Positions 34,477 to 42,143 are shown, counted from the stretch's first letter. The stretch: DNA of 44,820 nucleotides from Hellea sp. (GCA_020629875.1 JAHDCL010000012.1:4076-48895); one strand, 5' to 3'. Numbers and translations: made by a program. Notes: a model not told the origin generated them from the sequence alone.

Positions 34477-36226
34477 TATCTTCCAAGTGAATCCGGGATT
34501 ATGGTTGATCCTTGCAGGGGTTATTTGCGCGTTTGTTCCCAAGGGTGACCTCGGGGGGTGGGCGCGTAAGGCACTGGTCATTGGCGCGCCAATTTTTGCC
34601 GGCATTATGATCACACAGATTTATACATCGCAAGAGGTTCTCGCGGGCAAAATCAATATTGGCGGGTTAGAGCTGACGACATTGCGAATTGATAATCTCT
34701 CTATGGTGTGGGGTTATCTCTTTTGTCTTATTGGCGTTCTTAACGGTATTTTCGGTCTGCATGAGAAGTGCCGTATCACGGACAGCTCTGCCTTGATTTA
34801 TGCGGGCGCCGCCATTGCCGGCGTTTTGTCTGGCGATCTACTAACATTATTCCTCTTTTGGGAACTCACGGCAATTTCATCTGTCTTCCTCATTTGGAAA
34901 GGCGGCGAGCACGCCTATGCAGCGGGGATACGTTATCTCGCTCTGCATGTCCTCTCAGGTGTATTGCTGCTCGCGGGTGCGATCATGTATGCCAATGCCA
35001 ATGGCGGGGACTACATGTTCAACAATATCGGTCTGGACGTGCCAGGCGGTTGGCTCATCCTACTGGCCATCGGAATTAAATGCGGCTTTCCATTCCTGCA
35101 TATGTGGATGCAAGATGCGTATCCAAAGGCGTCGATTACGGGCACAGTTATCCTCTCGGCCTTTACAACTAAGATGGCGATTTACGCGCTTGCGCGGGGT
35201 TATGTCGGCACAGATATCCTGATTTATATCGGCGCGGTTATGACATGCTTCCCGGTCTTCTTTGCCCTCATTGAAAATGATCTGCGCCGCGTGCTCTCTT
35301 TCTCGCTGAATAACCAGCTTGGCTTTATGGTTTGCGGTATTGGTATCGGAACAGAGCTAGCGCTAAATGGTGTTGTGGGTCAGGTCTTCGTGCACGTGAT
35401 CTTTAAGAGCCTGCTCTTTATGTCAATCGGCGCGGTAATGTACCGCGTGGGCACGGCCAAAGCCTCAGAGCTTGGCGGCTTGTTCCGCTCTATGCCCTTC
35501 ACAGCCATTTTCTGTCTTATCGGGGCCGGTTCGATTGCCGCTTTCCCACTCCTCGCAGCATTTGTGACCAAAGCGATGATTATCAGCGCGGTTATCTACG
35601 AAGCCAGCCATGGTCATCCAGGCCTTTACGTAATTGCCGGAATGCTTCTCTTCGCCTCTGCAGGTGTAATGGAACATTCAGGGATTAAGGTGCCGTACTT
35701 TACCTTCTTTAGCCATGATAGCGGCCGCCGCGTCAAAGAAGCGCCTTGGAATATGCTCGTTGCCATGGGCCTTGCCTCTGCGCTCTGTATCTTCTTGGCC
35801 TTCCCATGGGGCGGTTATCAGATGCTTTATAGTCTCATGCCGTATGACAGCAGCGGTTACACGCCTTATACGGTGGATCACGTCGTCTTCCAGCTACAGC
35901 TCCTATTCGCGGCCATATCGGCCTTCTGCGTGCTCAAAAAACTCAAGCTTTACCCAGCTGAGAAGCGGGCTGAAATTCTGGACTTTGATTGGACATATCG
36001 CAAGCTTGGGCTTGGCATAGTCCGCTGGATTGGCGCGATGTGGACGCGGCTTGGCATAAGCATGACTCGTCTGCGTGACCGGGCTATCAGCGGGACAGGG
36101 CGGCGTCTCTATCAGATGTTCAGCCCAGCAGGCGCGATGAGCGAAGATGCCCCGAGCGGCCTCGCGGCGGTTCTGACGGCGGCTATGCTCATCCTCGTTC
36201 TCATCTTCGTTTACTTCGTACGATGA
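34469..36226 (+). CDS. Third antiporter-like (NuoL/MrpD-type) subunit
   Basis: The ATG at 34469 has GGGGGAG (34456-34462) upstream; a second in-frame ATG at 34454 is possible. The 585-residue protein has the antiporter core with Glu in LLTLFLFWELTAIS, the segment GIKCGFPFLHMWMQDAYPKASITGT and the following TTKMAIYALARG. A C-terminal extension with an amphipathic basic region (residues 490-560) and a final helix recalls the lateral-helix end of NuoL-like proteins, though it is much shorter. It overlaps the upstream gene by 8 bases and the mucR-type gene by 4. Confidence 0.88.
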   Translation: MIDIFQVNPGLWLILAGVICAFVPKGDLGGWARKALVIGAPIFAGIMITQIYTSQEVLAGKINIGGLELTTLRIDNLSMVWGYLFCLIGVLNGIFGLHEKCRITDSSALIYAGAAIAGVLSGDLLTLFLFWELTAISSVFLIWKGGEHAYAAGIRYLALHVLSGVLLLAGAIMYANANGGDYMFNNIGLDVPGGWLILLAIGIKCGFPFLHMWMQDAYPKASITGTVILSAFTTKMAIYALARGYVGTDILIYIGAVMTCFPVFFALIENDLRRVLSFSLNNQLGFMVCGIGIGTELALNGVVGQVFVHVIFKSLLFMSIGAVMYRVGTAKASELGGLFRSMPFTAIFCLIGAGSIAAFPLLAAFVTKAMIISAVIYEASHGHPGLYVIAGMLLFASAGVMEHSGIKVPYFTFFSHDSGRRVKEAPWNMLVAMGLASALCIFLAFPWGGYQMLYSLMPYDSSGYTPYTVDHVVFQLQLLFAAISAFCVLKKLKLYPAEKRAEILDFDWTYRKLGLGIVRWIGAMWTRLGISMTRLRDRAISGTGRRLYQMFSPAGAMSEDAPSGLAAVLTAAMLILVLIFVYFVR

Positions 36227-36642
36227 GCGGTGAGGACGCTGAGATAAGCAAAGCAGAGTTGCTTGAGATAGCAGCCGATATCGTTAGCGCCTATGTCTCG
36301 CATAATGAACTCCAAGCCGAAAGGCTGCCTGAGCTCATAGAGAGCGTCTATGCTAGCGTCGAAGGTCTCGCTAACACTGATCTTGATATAGAGATAGGCC
36401 CGCGCCCTGAACCCGCCGTGCCTATCGCTGACTCGCTAACGGATGATTATCTTATCTGCCTCGAAGACGGGCAGCAGTTTCAATCGCTCAAGCGTCACCT
36501 GCGCGTAAAATATAATATGACGCCAGAGGCTTACCGCGAAAAATGGGGCCTCCCAAGAGACTACCCCATGGTCGCCCCCAATTACGCCAAGCGCCGTTCG
36601 GCCCTCGCCAAGAAGACGGGCTTAGGGAAAAATAGGCCCTAG
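36223..36642 (+). CDS. mucR: MucR/Ros-family transcriptional regulator
   Basis: The 139-residue protein shows the MucR family features: an N-terminal helical oligomerisation part (residues 8-50) and a zinc-finger-like DNA-binding domain (LICLEDGQQFQSLKRHL, then KYNMTPEAYREKWGL and YPMVAPNYAKRRS). Of the usual four zinc ligands, Cys79, Asp82 and His92 are present, but the fourth position (96) is Lys instead of His, so zinc binding may be weak or absent; zinc-free members of this family are known. MucR proteins are H-NS-like regulators of AT-rich promoters and of cell-cycle and surface genes. The start overlaps the antiporter operon by ATGA, so it is translated with that operon. Confidence 0.92.
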   Translation: MSGEDAEISKAELLEIAADIVSAYVSHNELQAERLPELIESVYASVEGLANTDLDIEIGPRPEPAVPIADSLTDDYLICLEDGQQFQSLKRHLRVKYNMTPEAYREKWGLPRDYPMVAPNYAKRRSALAKKTGLGKNRP

Positions 36643-36698
36643 TCAGGGCTCTGCGCTCTAAAACCCCAACCGAATCGGTTCCGTGACGAAAAACATAG

Positions 36699-36714
36699 TT
36701 AATTGCCTGTTAAC
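36699..36714. promoter_or_regulatory. CtrA-type binding site upstream of the PAS gene
   Basis: TTAA-TTGCCTG-TTAAC matches the full CtrA consensus TTAA-N7-TTAA(C). A second, imperfectly spaced pair (TTAA-N6-TTAAC, 36718-36732) follows directly. A palindrome AACCGA-A-TCGGTT lies just upstream (36668-36680). Confidence 0.65.
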
Positions 36715-36745
36715 TTTTTAATTATGGTTAACAAATCCTTGCCGT

Positions 36746-36773
36746 GAGTCCGCCATTGATTCAGACATGATTC
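36746..36773. promoter_or_regulatory. Cluster of three GANTC (CcrM methylation) sites
   Basis: GAGTC (36746-36750), GATTC (36758-36762) and GATTC (36769-36773) fall within 28 bases, just downstream of the CtrA-type sites and before the PAS gene. GANTC is the CcrM methyltransferase site that links promoters to the alphaproteobacterial cell cycle. Confidence 0.5.
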
Positions 36774-36826
36774 GAGGGACGGGGAAATCCTACTCGCTAT
36801 GTGGACTTTACGAAGGGGAGAGCAGC

Positions 36827-37333
36827 ATGCTTTCAGGCAATGCGCTACGACATCAGATTATATTGCCAGAGCAACAACGCTTCTATGATTACTGGCGCAG
36901 TAAGTGTAAGCGGGGCGCGTTTCCATCACGTCATGATATTTTGCCTGAGGATATTGTCGGGCAATTGACGATGACCAGCCTCGTTGATGTTGAAACAGGT
37001 AGCCAGCGCCGCTTCAAATATCGTCTCGCTGGAACAGGTTTTTGGAATCTCTATCAAGATGAAATCCAAGGCCAATATGTAGATGAACTTCCCCTCGGAG
37101 ATCGGTGTGCTTATTGGGATCGCATCTTAGGCCAGGTGGTTGATAAGCGGCGACCCTTTGCTGGGGTTACTCGTCCGGGAACGCCTACGGGTAGTCATTT
37201 GGCGCAATTTTGGATTCGTCTTCCGCTCTCAGATAATGGCAAAGATATCGACCTTATCCTTGGTTATGACCATCTTGTGAAGATGTCCGATGTCCCCGCT
37301 ATACAACCTGCTAAAGAGCAAAAATACGCCTAA
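36827..37333 (+). CDS. PAS-domain (PAS_5 type) protein
   Basis: The ATG at 36827 with GGGGAG 6 bases upstream is preferred over an ATG at 36767 that has no ribosome site. The 168-residue protein is almost entirely one PAS_5-type domain: LPEQQRFYDYWRSKCKRGAFPSR, then LPEDI, the FKYRLAGTGFWNLY core, and a C-terminal strand pair ending LILGYDHL. Such stand-alone PAS proteins are common in Alphaproteobacteria, without a known ligand or output. The promoter region holds CtrA and GANTC sites, so it is probably cell-cycle controlled. It is followed after 134 bases by the gafY-like gene. Confidence 0.8.
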   Translation: MLSGNALRHQIILPEQQRFYDYWRSKCKRGAFPSRHDILPEDIVGQLTMTSLVDVETGSQRRFKYRLAGTGFWNLYQDEIQGQYVDELPLGDRCAYWDRILGQVVDKRRPFAGVTRPGTPTGSHLAQFWIRLPLSDNGKDIDLILGYDHLVKMSDVPAIQPAKEQKYA

Positions 37334-37357
37334 TATCAGAGCTTTAAGGCGCTATCA

Positions 37358-37366
37358 CTATCCACA
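37358..37366. promoter_or_regulatory. DnaA-box-like site upstream of the gafY-like gene
   Basis: CTATCCACA differs from the DnaA box TTATCCACA at one position. An inverted repeat CGAGT-TAAG-ACTCG (37374-37387), containing one GANTC site, follows. The nearby gene encodes a DnaA domain IV-like protein. Confidence 0.35.
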
Positions 37367-37390
37367 GTTTCGCCGAGTTAAGACTCGCAA

Positions 37391-37422
37391 AATTCTTAAA
37401 ATAGGAATATAATCCTTATAAT
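37391..37422 (+). promoter_or_regulatory. Shared GTA element, copy A, with TATAAT box (gafY-like promoter)
   Basis: This 32-base element contains ATAGGA, the palindromic unit AGGA-ATATAA-TCCT (37403-37416) and, immediately after it, TATAAT (37417-37422). By hand it matches the element at 44479-44509 at 27 of 32 aligned positions. There is no good -35 box, which suggests dependence on an activator bound at the AGGA/TCCT unit. The start codon of the gafY-like gene is 46 bases downstream. Confidence 0.7.
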
Positions 37423-37467
37423 GCCAAGGCTGTGCTATAGTGGCCTGGCTATAGATATGAGGAAAAT

Positions 37468-37827
37468 ATGCGGCCTGAAAACAAAACTCCGATAGAATTC
37501 GATAGGGCGAGGGCCCGAATTGTCGTCAGCGCGGTGGCAATGGAGTTTTCTGTGCCGGATTTTGTCATGACCTCGCGCCATAAAGGCAGCAATCAGGTTA
37601 GCTATGCGCGCCAAATCGCTATGTATCTCATGCGCTGTGTCTATGGCTCCACAAAGCAGCGCATCGCCGAGGTCTTTGAGCGCCATTACACGACAGTCTC
37701 GCACGCTTGTAATTTGATTGAAGAGCATCGCGACGACCCTGTGCTGGATGAGAAGCTGCTGCGGCTTGAAAACTTTCTGTGCCAAGCGCCACAGGGCGCC
37801 GCTGATACCTATGCGAGGGCCTCTTAA
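37468..37827 (+). CDS. gafY: GafY-like GTA activator (DnaA domain IV-like helix-turn-helix)
   Basis: The 119-residue protein is mostly one DNA-binding domain resembling DnaA domain IV: SYARQIAMYLMRCVYGSTKQ (residues 45-64), then the signature region ERHYTTVSHAC (71-81). The AAA+ ATPase part of DnaA is absent. In Caulobacter a protein of this type, GafY, activates the GTA genes; in Rhodobacter the fused homologue is GafA. Three points support the same role here: the gene is translationally coupled (TAATG) to a GafZ-like gene, it is followed by the GTA terminase genes, and its own promoter shares an element with the portal gene. The GafY name is inferred from domain and context. Autoregulation is likely. 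Confidence 0.7.
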   Translation: MRPENKTPIEFDRARARIVVSAVAMEFSVPDFVMTSRHKGSNQVSYARQIAMYLMRCVYGSTKQRIAEVFERHYTTVSHACNLIEEHRDDPVLDEKLLRLENFLCQAPQGAADTYARAS

Positions 37828-38567
37828 TGCTAAGCCCTGCAGATCATCAACTTGCCCGAGACCTCGCTCACTATCGCGCCATCATCATTATGGATGAACG
37901 CGCTGACGCCTATCCTGCCTATGCCTATGGAGATCGGCGAAAGCGCCCACTGCGCTGGGTGAGCGATAAAAGCTTTCGTAACCTGTCCAGTTTTGGCGGC
38001 CTTGAAGCCGGGGCGCGCGGTTATTGTGTGACGGAGAGTTTCCTTCGCCGCTTAAAAGCCGGTGATAATCACGCTCGTCAGCACCGCGATATGGAGGAGC
38101 GGGAGATCTATATCGAAGGCGGGGTTAAACGCCCTGTTCGGGTCAACGCCGGCATGACTGCATTTGATCGTTTATGCCGGCGCAAAAAAAGCGGCGGTGA
38201 AGCGCTACTTAGCACTGCGCAGCAAGAGGCGGGACGCCGGTTCATGAATGACTATGCCCGCGCGGGGCATACGCAGGTGGCGACCCAAAATTATATGAGC
38301 GCAGGCGAGGATAAGACGGGCTATAGCGGCGGCGCTGAGGACGCGCATATTCGGCGCTTAGATGCGGAAACCCGTTTCGAGGCGGCGAAGTCCGCCATAG
38401 GCGAGGGGCTCGACAAAGCGGTCCTGGCGATTTGCTGTCATGACCATAGGCTCGAGCAGATTGAACGGGCTGAAAAATGGGCCAATGGGACGGGGCTGAC
38501 CCTTTTGAAAATGGGATTAACGCGGCTTGTTAAACATTACGGAACCCAAGCTGGGCGCAGATTCTAA
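37827..38567 (+). CDS. gafZ: GafZ-like GTA regulator (DUF6456-type)
   Basis: The ATG overlaps the gafY-like stop (TAATG). The 246-residue protein is basic and mostly helical. The C-terminal part (about residues 185-240, EAAKSAIGEGLDKAVLAICC to GLTLLKMGLTRLVKHYG) resembles the DUF6456 region of GafZ and of the C-terminus of GafA. In Caulobacter, GafZ acts with GafY as an antitermination-type factor on RNA polymerase in the GTA operon. The tight pairing and the GTA terminase genes 43 bases downstream fit this. The N-terminal half (SDKSFRNLSSFGGLE, VTESFLRRLK) is not recognised. It is placed with moderate certainty. Confidence 0.65.
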   Translation: MLSPADHQLARDLAHYRAIIIMDERADAYPAYAYGDRRKRPLRWVSDKSFRNLSSFGGLEAGARGYCVTESFLRRLKAGDNHARQHRDMEEREIYIEGGVKRPVRVNAGMTAFDRLCRRKKSGGEALLSTAQQEAGRRFMNDYARAGHTQVATQNYMSAGEDKTGYSGGAEDAHIRRLDAETRFEAAKSAIGEGLDKAVLAICCHDHRLEQIERAEKWANGTGLTLLKMGLTRLVKHYGTQAGRRF

Positions 38568-38609
38568 AAACTCAATCCTTGTTTATCGGGGGCGGGTTTA
38601 TTTTGGGGG

Positions 38610-38912
38610 ATGACAGAACTTTCCCCTGAACAACTTATCCTCGCCGCTCGCCGTTTACTGGCCCAAATTGGGAAGCTCTCAGCGGAGGAAGACAACGTCT
38701 CCCCGCAGAAATTAGAACAAAGCGCCCGAGCGCTTTGTTCCCAATTAAAAGCCATTCAAGAGCTCGAAGCCCATAATCTGCGCCAATTGCAAACACAGAC
38801 TGATCAGAAATATACGCGCTATGAAGACATCCCGCCGCCAAGCCCTGCCGAACAAGACCGGTTTTACGCCAGACTTAAATCCGCAATCCATCGCCTTGAG
38901 ACTGGGTCATAA
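38610..38912 (+). CDS. GTA small terminase-like protein (gp1 position)
   Basis: The 100-residue, highly helical and charged protein lies directly before, and overlaps by 92 bases, the GTA large terminase gene. Size and position match RcGTA gp1, now known as the small terminase (TerS), which presents DNA to the packaging motor without strict sequence specificity. The middle part (EQSARALCSQLKAIQELEAH) could form a coiled coil. Sequence similarity alone would not identify it; the call rests on position and composition. Confidence 0.6.
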   Translation: MTELSPEQLILAARRLLAQIGKLSAEEDNVSPQKLEQSARALCSQLKAIQELEAHNLRQLQTQTDQKYTRYEDIPPPSPAEQDRFYARLKSAIHRLETGS

Positions 38913-40176
38913 ATATGATGCTCTCTTACATGGTTTGCGCTCATCAACGGATCTGAACCAATATGCGCTGAACTGGGCCCATCAAGCGCGCCCTCATCAA
39001 ACACCAGAATTTGACGATTGGCTAATTTGGCTTTTGTTGGGCGGGCGAGGATCGGGCAAGACGCGCACGGGCGCGGAGTGGATACGCGAACAAGTCGCCC
39101 ATCACGGGAAATCCCGTATCGCGCTTGTCGCGCCGACAATTAATGATGCACGCGAAGTGATGCTAGAGGGGGAGAGTGGATTGCTGCATATCGGCTATCC
39201 GTCCGAGCGCCCGACATTCTCTGTTTCGCGCCGCCGCCTTGACTGGCCCAATGGCGCGGTGGGGCATATCTTTACCGCCGAAGACCCTGACGGTTTGCGC
39301 GGGCCGCAATTTGATGCGGCTTGGGCGGATGAGTTTTGCGCCTGGGCCTATCCCGAGCAGGCGCTCTCCAATCTGCGCTTGGCGCTGCGTTTGGGCGAGG
39401 CTCCGCAGCTCGTGATAACAACAACGCCGCGTCCGATAGCGGCGCTGAAGGCACTGATGCAAACAAAAGGGCTCTTAATCTCACGCGGGAGCACAGCAGA
39501 TAATGCAGATAACCTCGCGCCCAGCTTTCTCTCCTCCATGGAGGACGCCTATGGCGGAACGCAATTGGGGCGACAGGAACTGGGCGGGGAATATATAGAA
39601 GACCATCCCGGCGCGCTGTGGACGCGGGATATGCTTGCGCGCGCCTTTAGTGAAACCCGTCCGGATTGCGATAAAATTATCCTTGCTATTGATCCGCCTG
39701 TCACATCTGGCCCGCACTCAGATGCCTGCGGCCTTATCATGGCGGGCCGCGCGGGGCAGGGACGAGAAGCCCGCGCCTTCATCTTGCAGGACGGAACCGT
39801 ACAGGGCCGCTCGCCCGAAGGCTGGGCGAAGGCCGCCATTTCATTGGCAAGGGCGTGGCAGGCTGATTATATCCTCGCGGAGACCAATCAGGGCGGAGAG
39901 CTTGTGAGTTCTATTTTGCGGGCCGTCGATCCCGCCGTGCCCATCCGCTCGGTCCATGCCAGCCGCAGTAAACAAGCGCGGGCCGAACCTGTCGCGCTGC
40001 TATATGAACAAGGCCGCGTTCGCCATTGCGGATATTTCACGGCGCTGGAAGATGAACTCGCCGCTATGGGGACACAGGCGCTCAATCACAGTCCCGATCG
40101 CGCCGATGCCTTGGTTTGGGCAGTGCGTGAGCTCTTGCTCAGATCACCTGCTATTCCCCGCATAAGGCAATTGTAA
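38821..40176 (+). CDS. GTA large terminase (gp2), DNA-packaging ATPase and nuclease
   Basis: The ATG at 38821 gives 451 residues; a TTG at 38896 is a possible alternative start, and neither has a good ribosome site. The packaging ATPase shows Walker A GGRGSGKT (residues 74-81), Walker B AAWADE (167-171) and the coupling motif TTTPR (200-204). The C-terminal RNase H-fold nuclease has acidic residues at Asp291 (LAIDPP) and Asp301, and near the end at RADALVW. The compact size and the LLLGGRGSGKTRTGAEW start are typical of RcGTA-type terminases, which package random host DNA into small heads. The expected next gene, portal, is displaced by 4.4 kb. Confidence 0.9.
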   Translation: MKTSRRQALPNKTGFTPDLNPQSIALRLGHKYDALLHGLRSSTDLNQYALNWAHQARPHQTPEFDDWLIWLLLGGRGSGKTRTGAEWIREQVAHHGKSRIALVAPTINDAREVMLEGESGLLHIGYPSERPTFSVSRRRLDWPNGAVGHIFTAEDPDGLRGPQFDAAWADEFCAWAYPEQALSNLRLALRLGEAPQLVITTTPRPIAALKALMQTKGLLISRGSTADNADNLAPSFLSSMEDAYGGTQLGRQELGGEYIEDHPGALWTRDMLARAFSETRPDCDKIILAIDPPVTSGPHSDACGLIMAGRAGQGREARAFILQDGTVQGRSPEGWAKAAISLARAWQADYILAETNQGGELVSSILRAVDPAVPIRSVHASRSKQARAEPVALLYEQGRVRHCGYFTALEDELAAMGTQALNHSPDRADALVWAVRELLLRSPAIPRIRQL

Positions 40177-40205
40177 TTGTTCATGTTATGTTCTAGTTGT
40201 AAGGT

Positions 40206-40706
40206 ATGATTGAAGTCATCTTCATTATCGGCGTATTTGCGGTGCTCTGTCTGTTATCTTTCACGGATAAGGGCTTTAAGCCGCCCAAAACCGCGCCCTC
40301 CGATGCGCGCACCTACCAAGCCTATGAACGGGCTGAGAGCCTCTTCGTTAATGGCTCGGAACGCGCCTTTTTTAATGCGCTGCGGCGGGCGCTACCTCAT
40401 GATTATCACCTTCACAGCAAAGTGCGGCTTGAAGATATTGTCCGCGTGAAAAAATCCATCAAAGGGCAGGCCCATTGGCAGCTGCGCGGACGGGTAAAGT
40501 CGCGCCATGTGGATTACCTCATCACTGATATAGAGGGCAGGCCCAAGGCCGCCATAGAACTGGATGGGAGCAGCCATAATAAAGACGCCCTCAATGCAGA
40601 CATTCTTAAAGACGGGATTTTCGACGCTGTAGGCCTGCCTTTGATACGCGTGCGCGCCGGCGCAAATTATAGCCACGCGGCCCGCCGAATTTTGGCTCAA
40701 ATCTAA
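40206..40706 (+). CDS. DUF2726 domain protein, membrane-anchored, nuclease-like fold
   Basis: The 166-residue protein begins with one hydrophobic helix (residues 1-19) and continues with a DUF2726 domain. That domain has a PD-(D/E)XK-like arrangement: HVDYLITDIEGRPKAAIELDGSSH, then a C-terminal LIRVRAG strand. Catalytic activity is possible because Asp, Glu and Asp are in place, but no substrate is known. It starts 29 bases after the terminase, on the same strand and with host-like composition. It is not a normal GTA gene. Confidence 0.8.
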   Translation: MIEVIFIIGVFAVLCLLSFTDKGFKPPKTAPSDARTYQAYERAESLFVNGSERAFFNALRRALPHDYHLHSKVRLEDIVRVKKSIKGQAHWQLRGRVKSRHVDYLITDIEGRPKAAIELDGSSHNKDALNADILKDGIFDAVGLPLIRVRAGANYSHAARRILAQI

Positions 40707-40712
40707 TCAAGG

Positions 40713-40727
40713 TTAACTACAAATTAA
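40713..40727. promoter_or_regulatory. CtrA-type binding site upstream of the small TPR-like gene
   Basis: TTAA-CTACAAA-TTAA matches TTAA-N7-TTAA exactly and lies inside a larger palindrome GGTTAA...TTAACC (40711-40729), 49 bases before the start at 40776. Confidence 0.65.
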
Positions 40728-40775
40728 CCATGGACTGTCACTTTTTCGCCTTAATCGTGTGGGAGCGGAACTGTG

Positions 40776-41192
40776 ATGAATAAGCTGGCCTTAAAACGCA
40801 GTCTTAAGAAGACAAATAATCAACTTGCTAAACTGAATCGCGAACTCGCGAGCCAGATGGTATTGCTCGCCTCGCAGACCGGCGATACAGCCCCGTTAAT
40901 CCAAGCGGTGCAGGCGCTACGGTCTGCCAGAGAGCTTTATTCCATTGAAAATACCCCGCGTGAAAATGCGGAAGTACAGCAAGCTTTGGGCGACACACTT
41001 CTCACGCTTGGCCGTGCCAATCATGACACCGAAGCCTTGGGCCATGCTGTCGAAGCTTACCGCGGCGCGATTACAATCGCCTCTATGCTGGGCGATGAAA
41101 CCATGCGCAAAGAGCTGAAGAAGAATTACGGCTTGGCCCGCGCCCTATTAGGTGATCGCCAGAAAACGCAGAGCCTCTTTTCGGCCGCTTAG
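40776..41192 (+). CDS. Small TPR-like helical protein
   Basis: The ATG at 40776 follows GGAGCGGAA; a GTG one codon earlier is possible. The 138-residue protein has a basic helical N-terminus (ALKRSLKKTNNQLAKLNREL) and two or three TPR-like units (AEVQQALGDTLLTLGRANHD and EALGHAVEAYRGAITIASML). No signal peptide is visible. Its function is unknown. A full CtrA-type site in its promoter suggests cell-cycle control. It is not a known GTA gene although it lies between terminase and portal. Confidence 0.7.
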   Translation: MNKLALKRSLKKTNNQLAKLNRELASQMVLLASQTGDTAPLIQAVQALRSARELYSIENTPRENAEVQQALGDTLLTLGRANHDTEALGHAVEAYRGAITIASMLGDETMRKELKKNYGLARALLGDRQKTQSLFSAA

Positions 41193-41282
41193 TCGATCGG
41201 CGACATCGCCCCTCCCAAAAACTTTGCAAGATTTCTCTCGCTGACGCGTTTGGGTTATTAAGGCCCTAACCGGAGGCGAGCC

Positions 41283-42143
41283 ATGCGTTTTGTTGTTACG
41301 TTTATTCTAGCTATTCTCTCCAGCTTGAGCGTTTCGCTTTCGGTTAGCGCCGCTGAGTTTAAGACCTTTAAAGATATTTCCTATCACCACACGCCCGTCT
41401 CGACGCAGCAAATCCTCGATATTTATGTCCCCGATGGCGTAGATAATTTCGCGCGGCTCCCCGTGCATATATTCGTGCATGGCGGGGCCTGGACCAAGGG
41501 GGATAAGAAATTAAAGCGCCCGGACATTCAGGCCTATACCGATAGGGGCGTTATCCTTGTGAGCTTGAATTACAGGCTCGGGCCCAAGCATAAATATCCG
41601 GATAATGTCAAAGATATCGTTCAGGCCAGCGCATGGATACGCAAAAATATCCGCGCCTATAGCGGAAATCCTAATAGGCTTGTCCTTTCCGGCCATTCCG
41701 CCGGAGCCCATCTCGCCGCCTTGGTGGGGGTCGGCACGCCGGATGTGCCCGCGGCGCCTTCGGGACAAATTTACAAAGCCATCTTTTCCGTTGATACGGC
41801 GTCTTATGACCTGACGCAAAAATCAGAAGGAAAACTCTCGCGCTGGGTCAATCGCCAAAAACGCAGCGTCTTTGGCCGCAATCCCGCCGCCCTGCGCCGC
41901 GCCTCGCCGCTCCACCAGATTGAGCGGCGTGCCCGCTATAGCCCCATGCACCTCTATGTTACAGCCTCGCGGCCCGATGCCGTGCAGCACACACAGAACT
42001 TTCAGCAAGCGCTGCGCGGAGCAGGGCAACCGGCCCACAGCCATGTCATGAACGCCACGCTGAGCCATGCGGATATGAGAGATGAAATCTTCAATCCCAA
42101 TAGCGTAATTTTCAAATCGGTGATGAGAAGTTTGGGCCGCTAA
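41283..42143 (+). CDS. Exported alpha/beta-hydrolase (esterase-like)
   Basis: The 286-residue protein has a signal peptide (residues 1-24, cleaved near SAA) and an alpha/beta-hydrolase fold. The oxyanion-hole motif is HGGAW (66-70), the nucleophile Ser139 lies in GHSAGAH, and likely acid and base are Asp232 (SRPDAV) and His262 (TLSHADM). This is the hormone-sensitive-lipase / kynurenine-formamidase-like pattern, acting on small esters or amides in the periplasm. GGAGG lies at 41272-41276. The gene has host-like composition and no evident link to GTA function. Confidence 0.85.
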   Translation: MRFVVTFILAILSSLSVSLSVSAAEFKTFKDISYHHTPVSTQQILDIYVPDGVDNFARLPVHIFVHGGAWTKGDKKLKRPDIQAYTDRGVILVSLNYRLGPKHKYPDNVKDIVQASAWIRKNIRAYSGNPNRLVLSGHSAGAHLAALVGVGTPDVPAAPSGQIYKAIFSVDTASYDLTQKSEGKLSRWVNRQKRSVFGRNPAALRRASPLHQIERRARYSPMHLYVTASRPDAVQHTQNFQQALRGAGQPAHSHVMNATLSHADMRDEIFNPNSVIFKSVMRSLGR

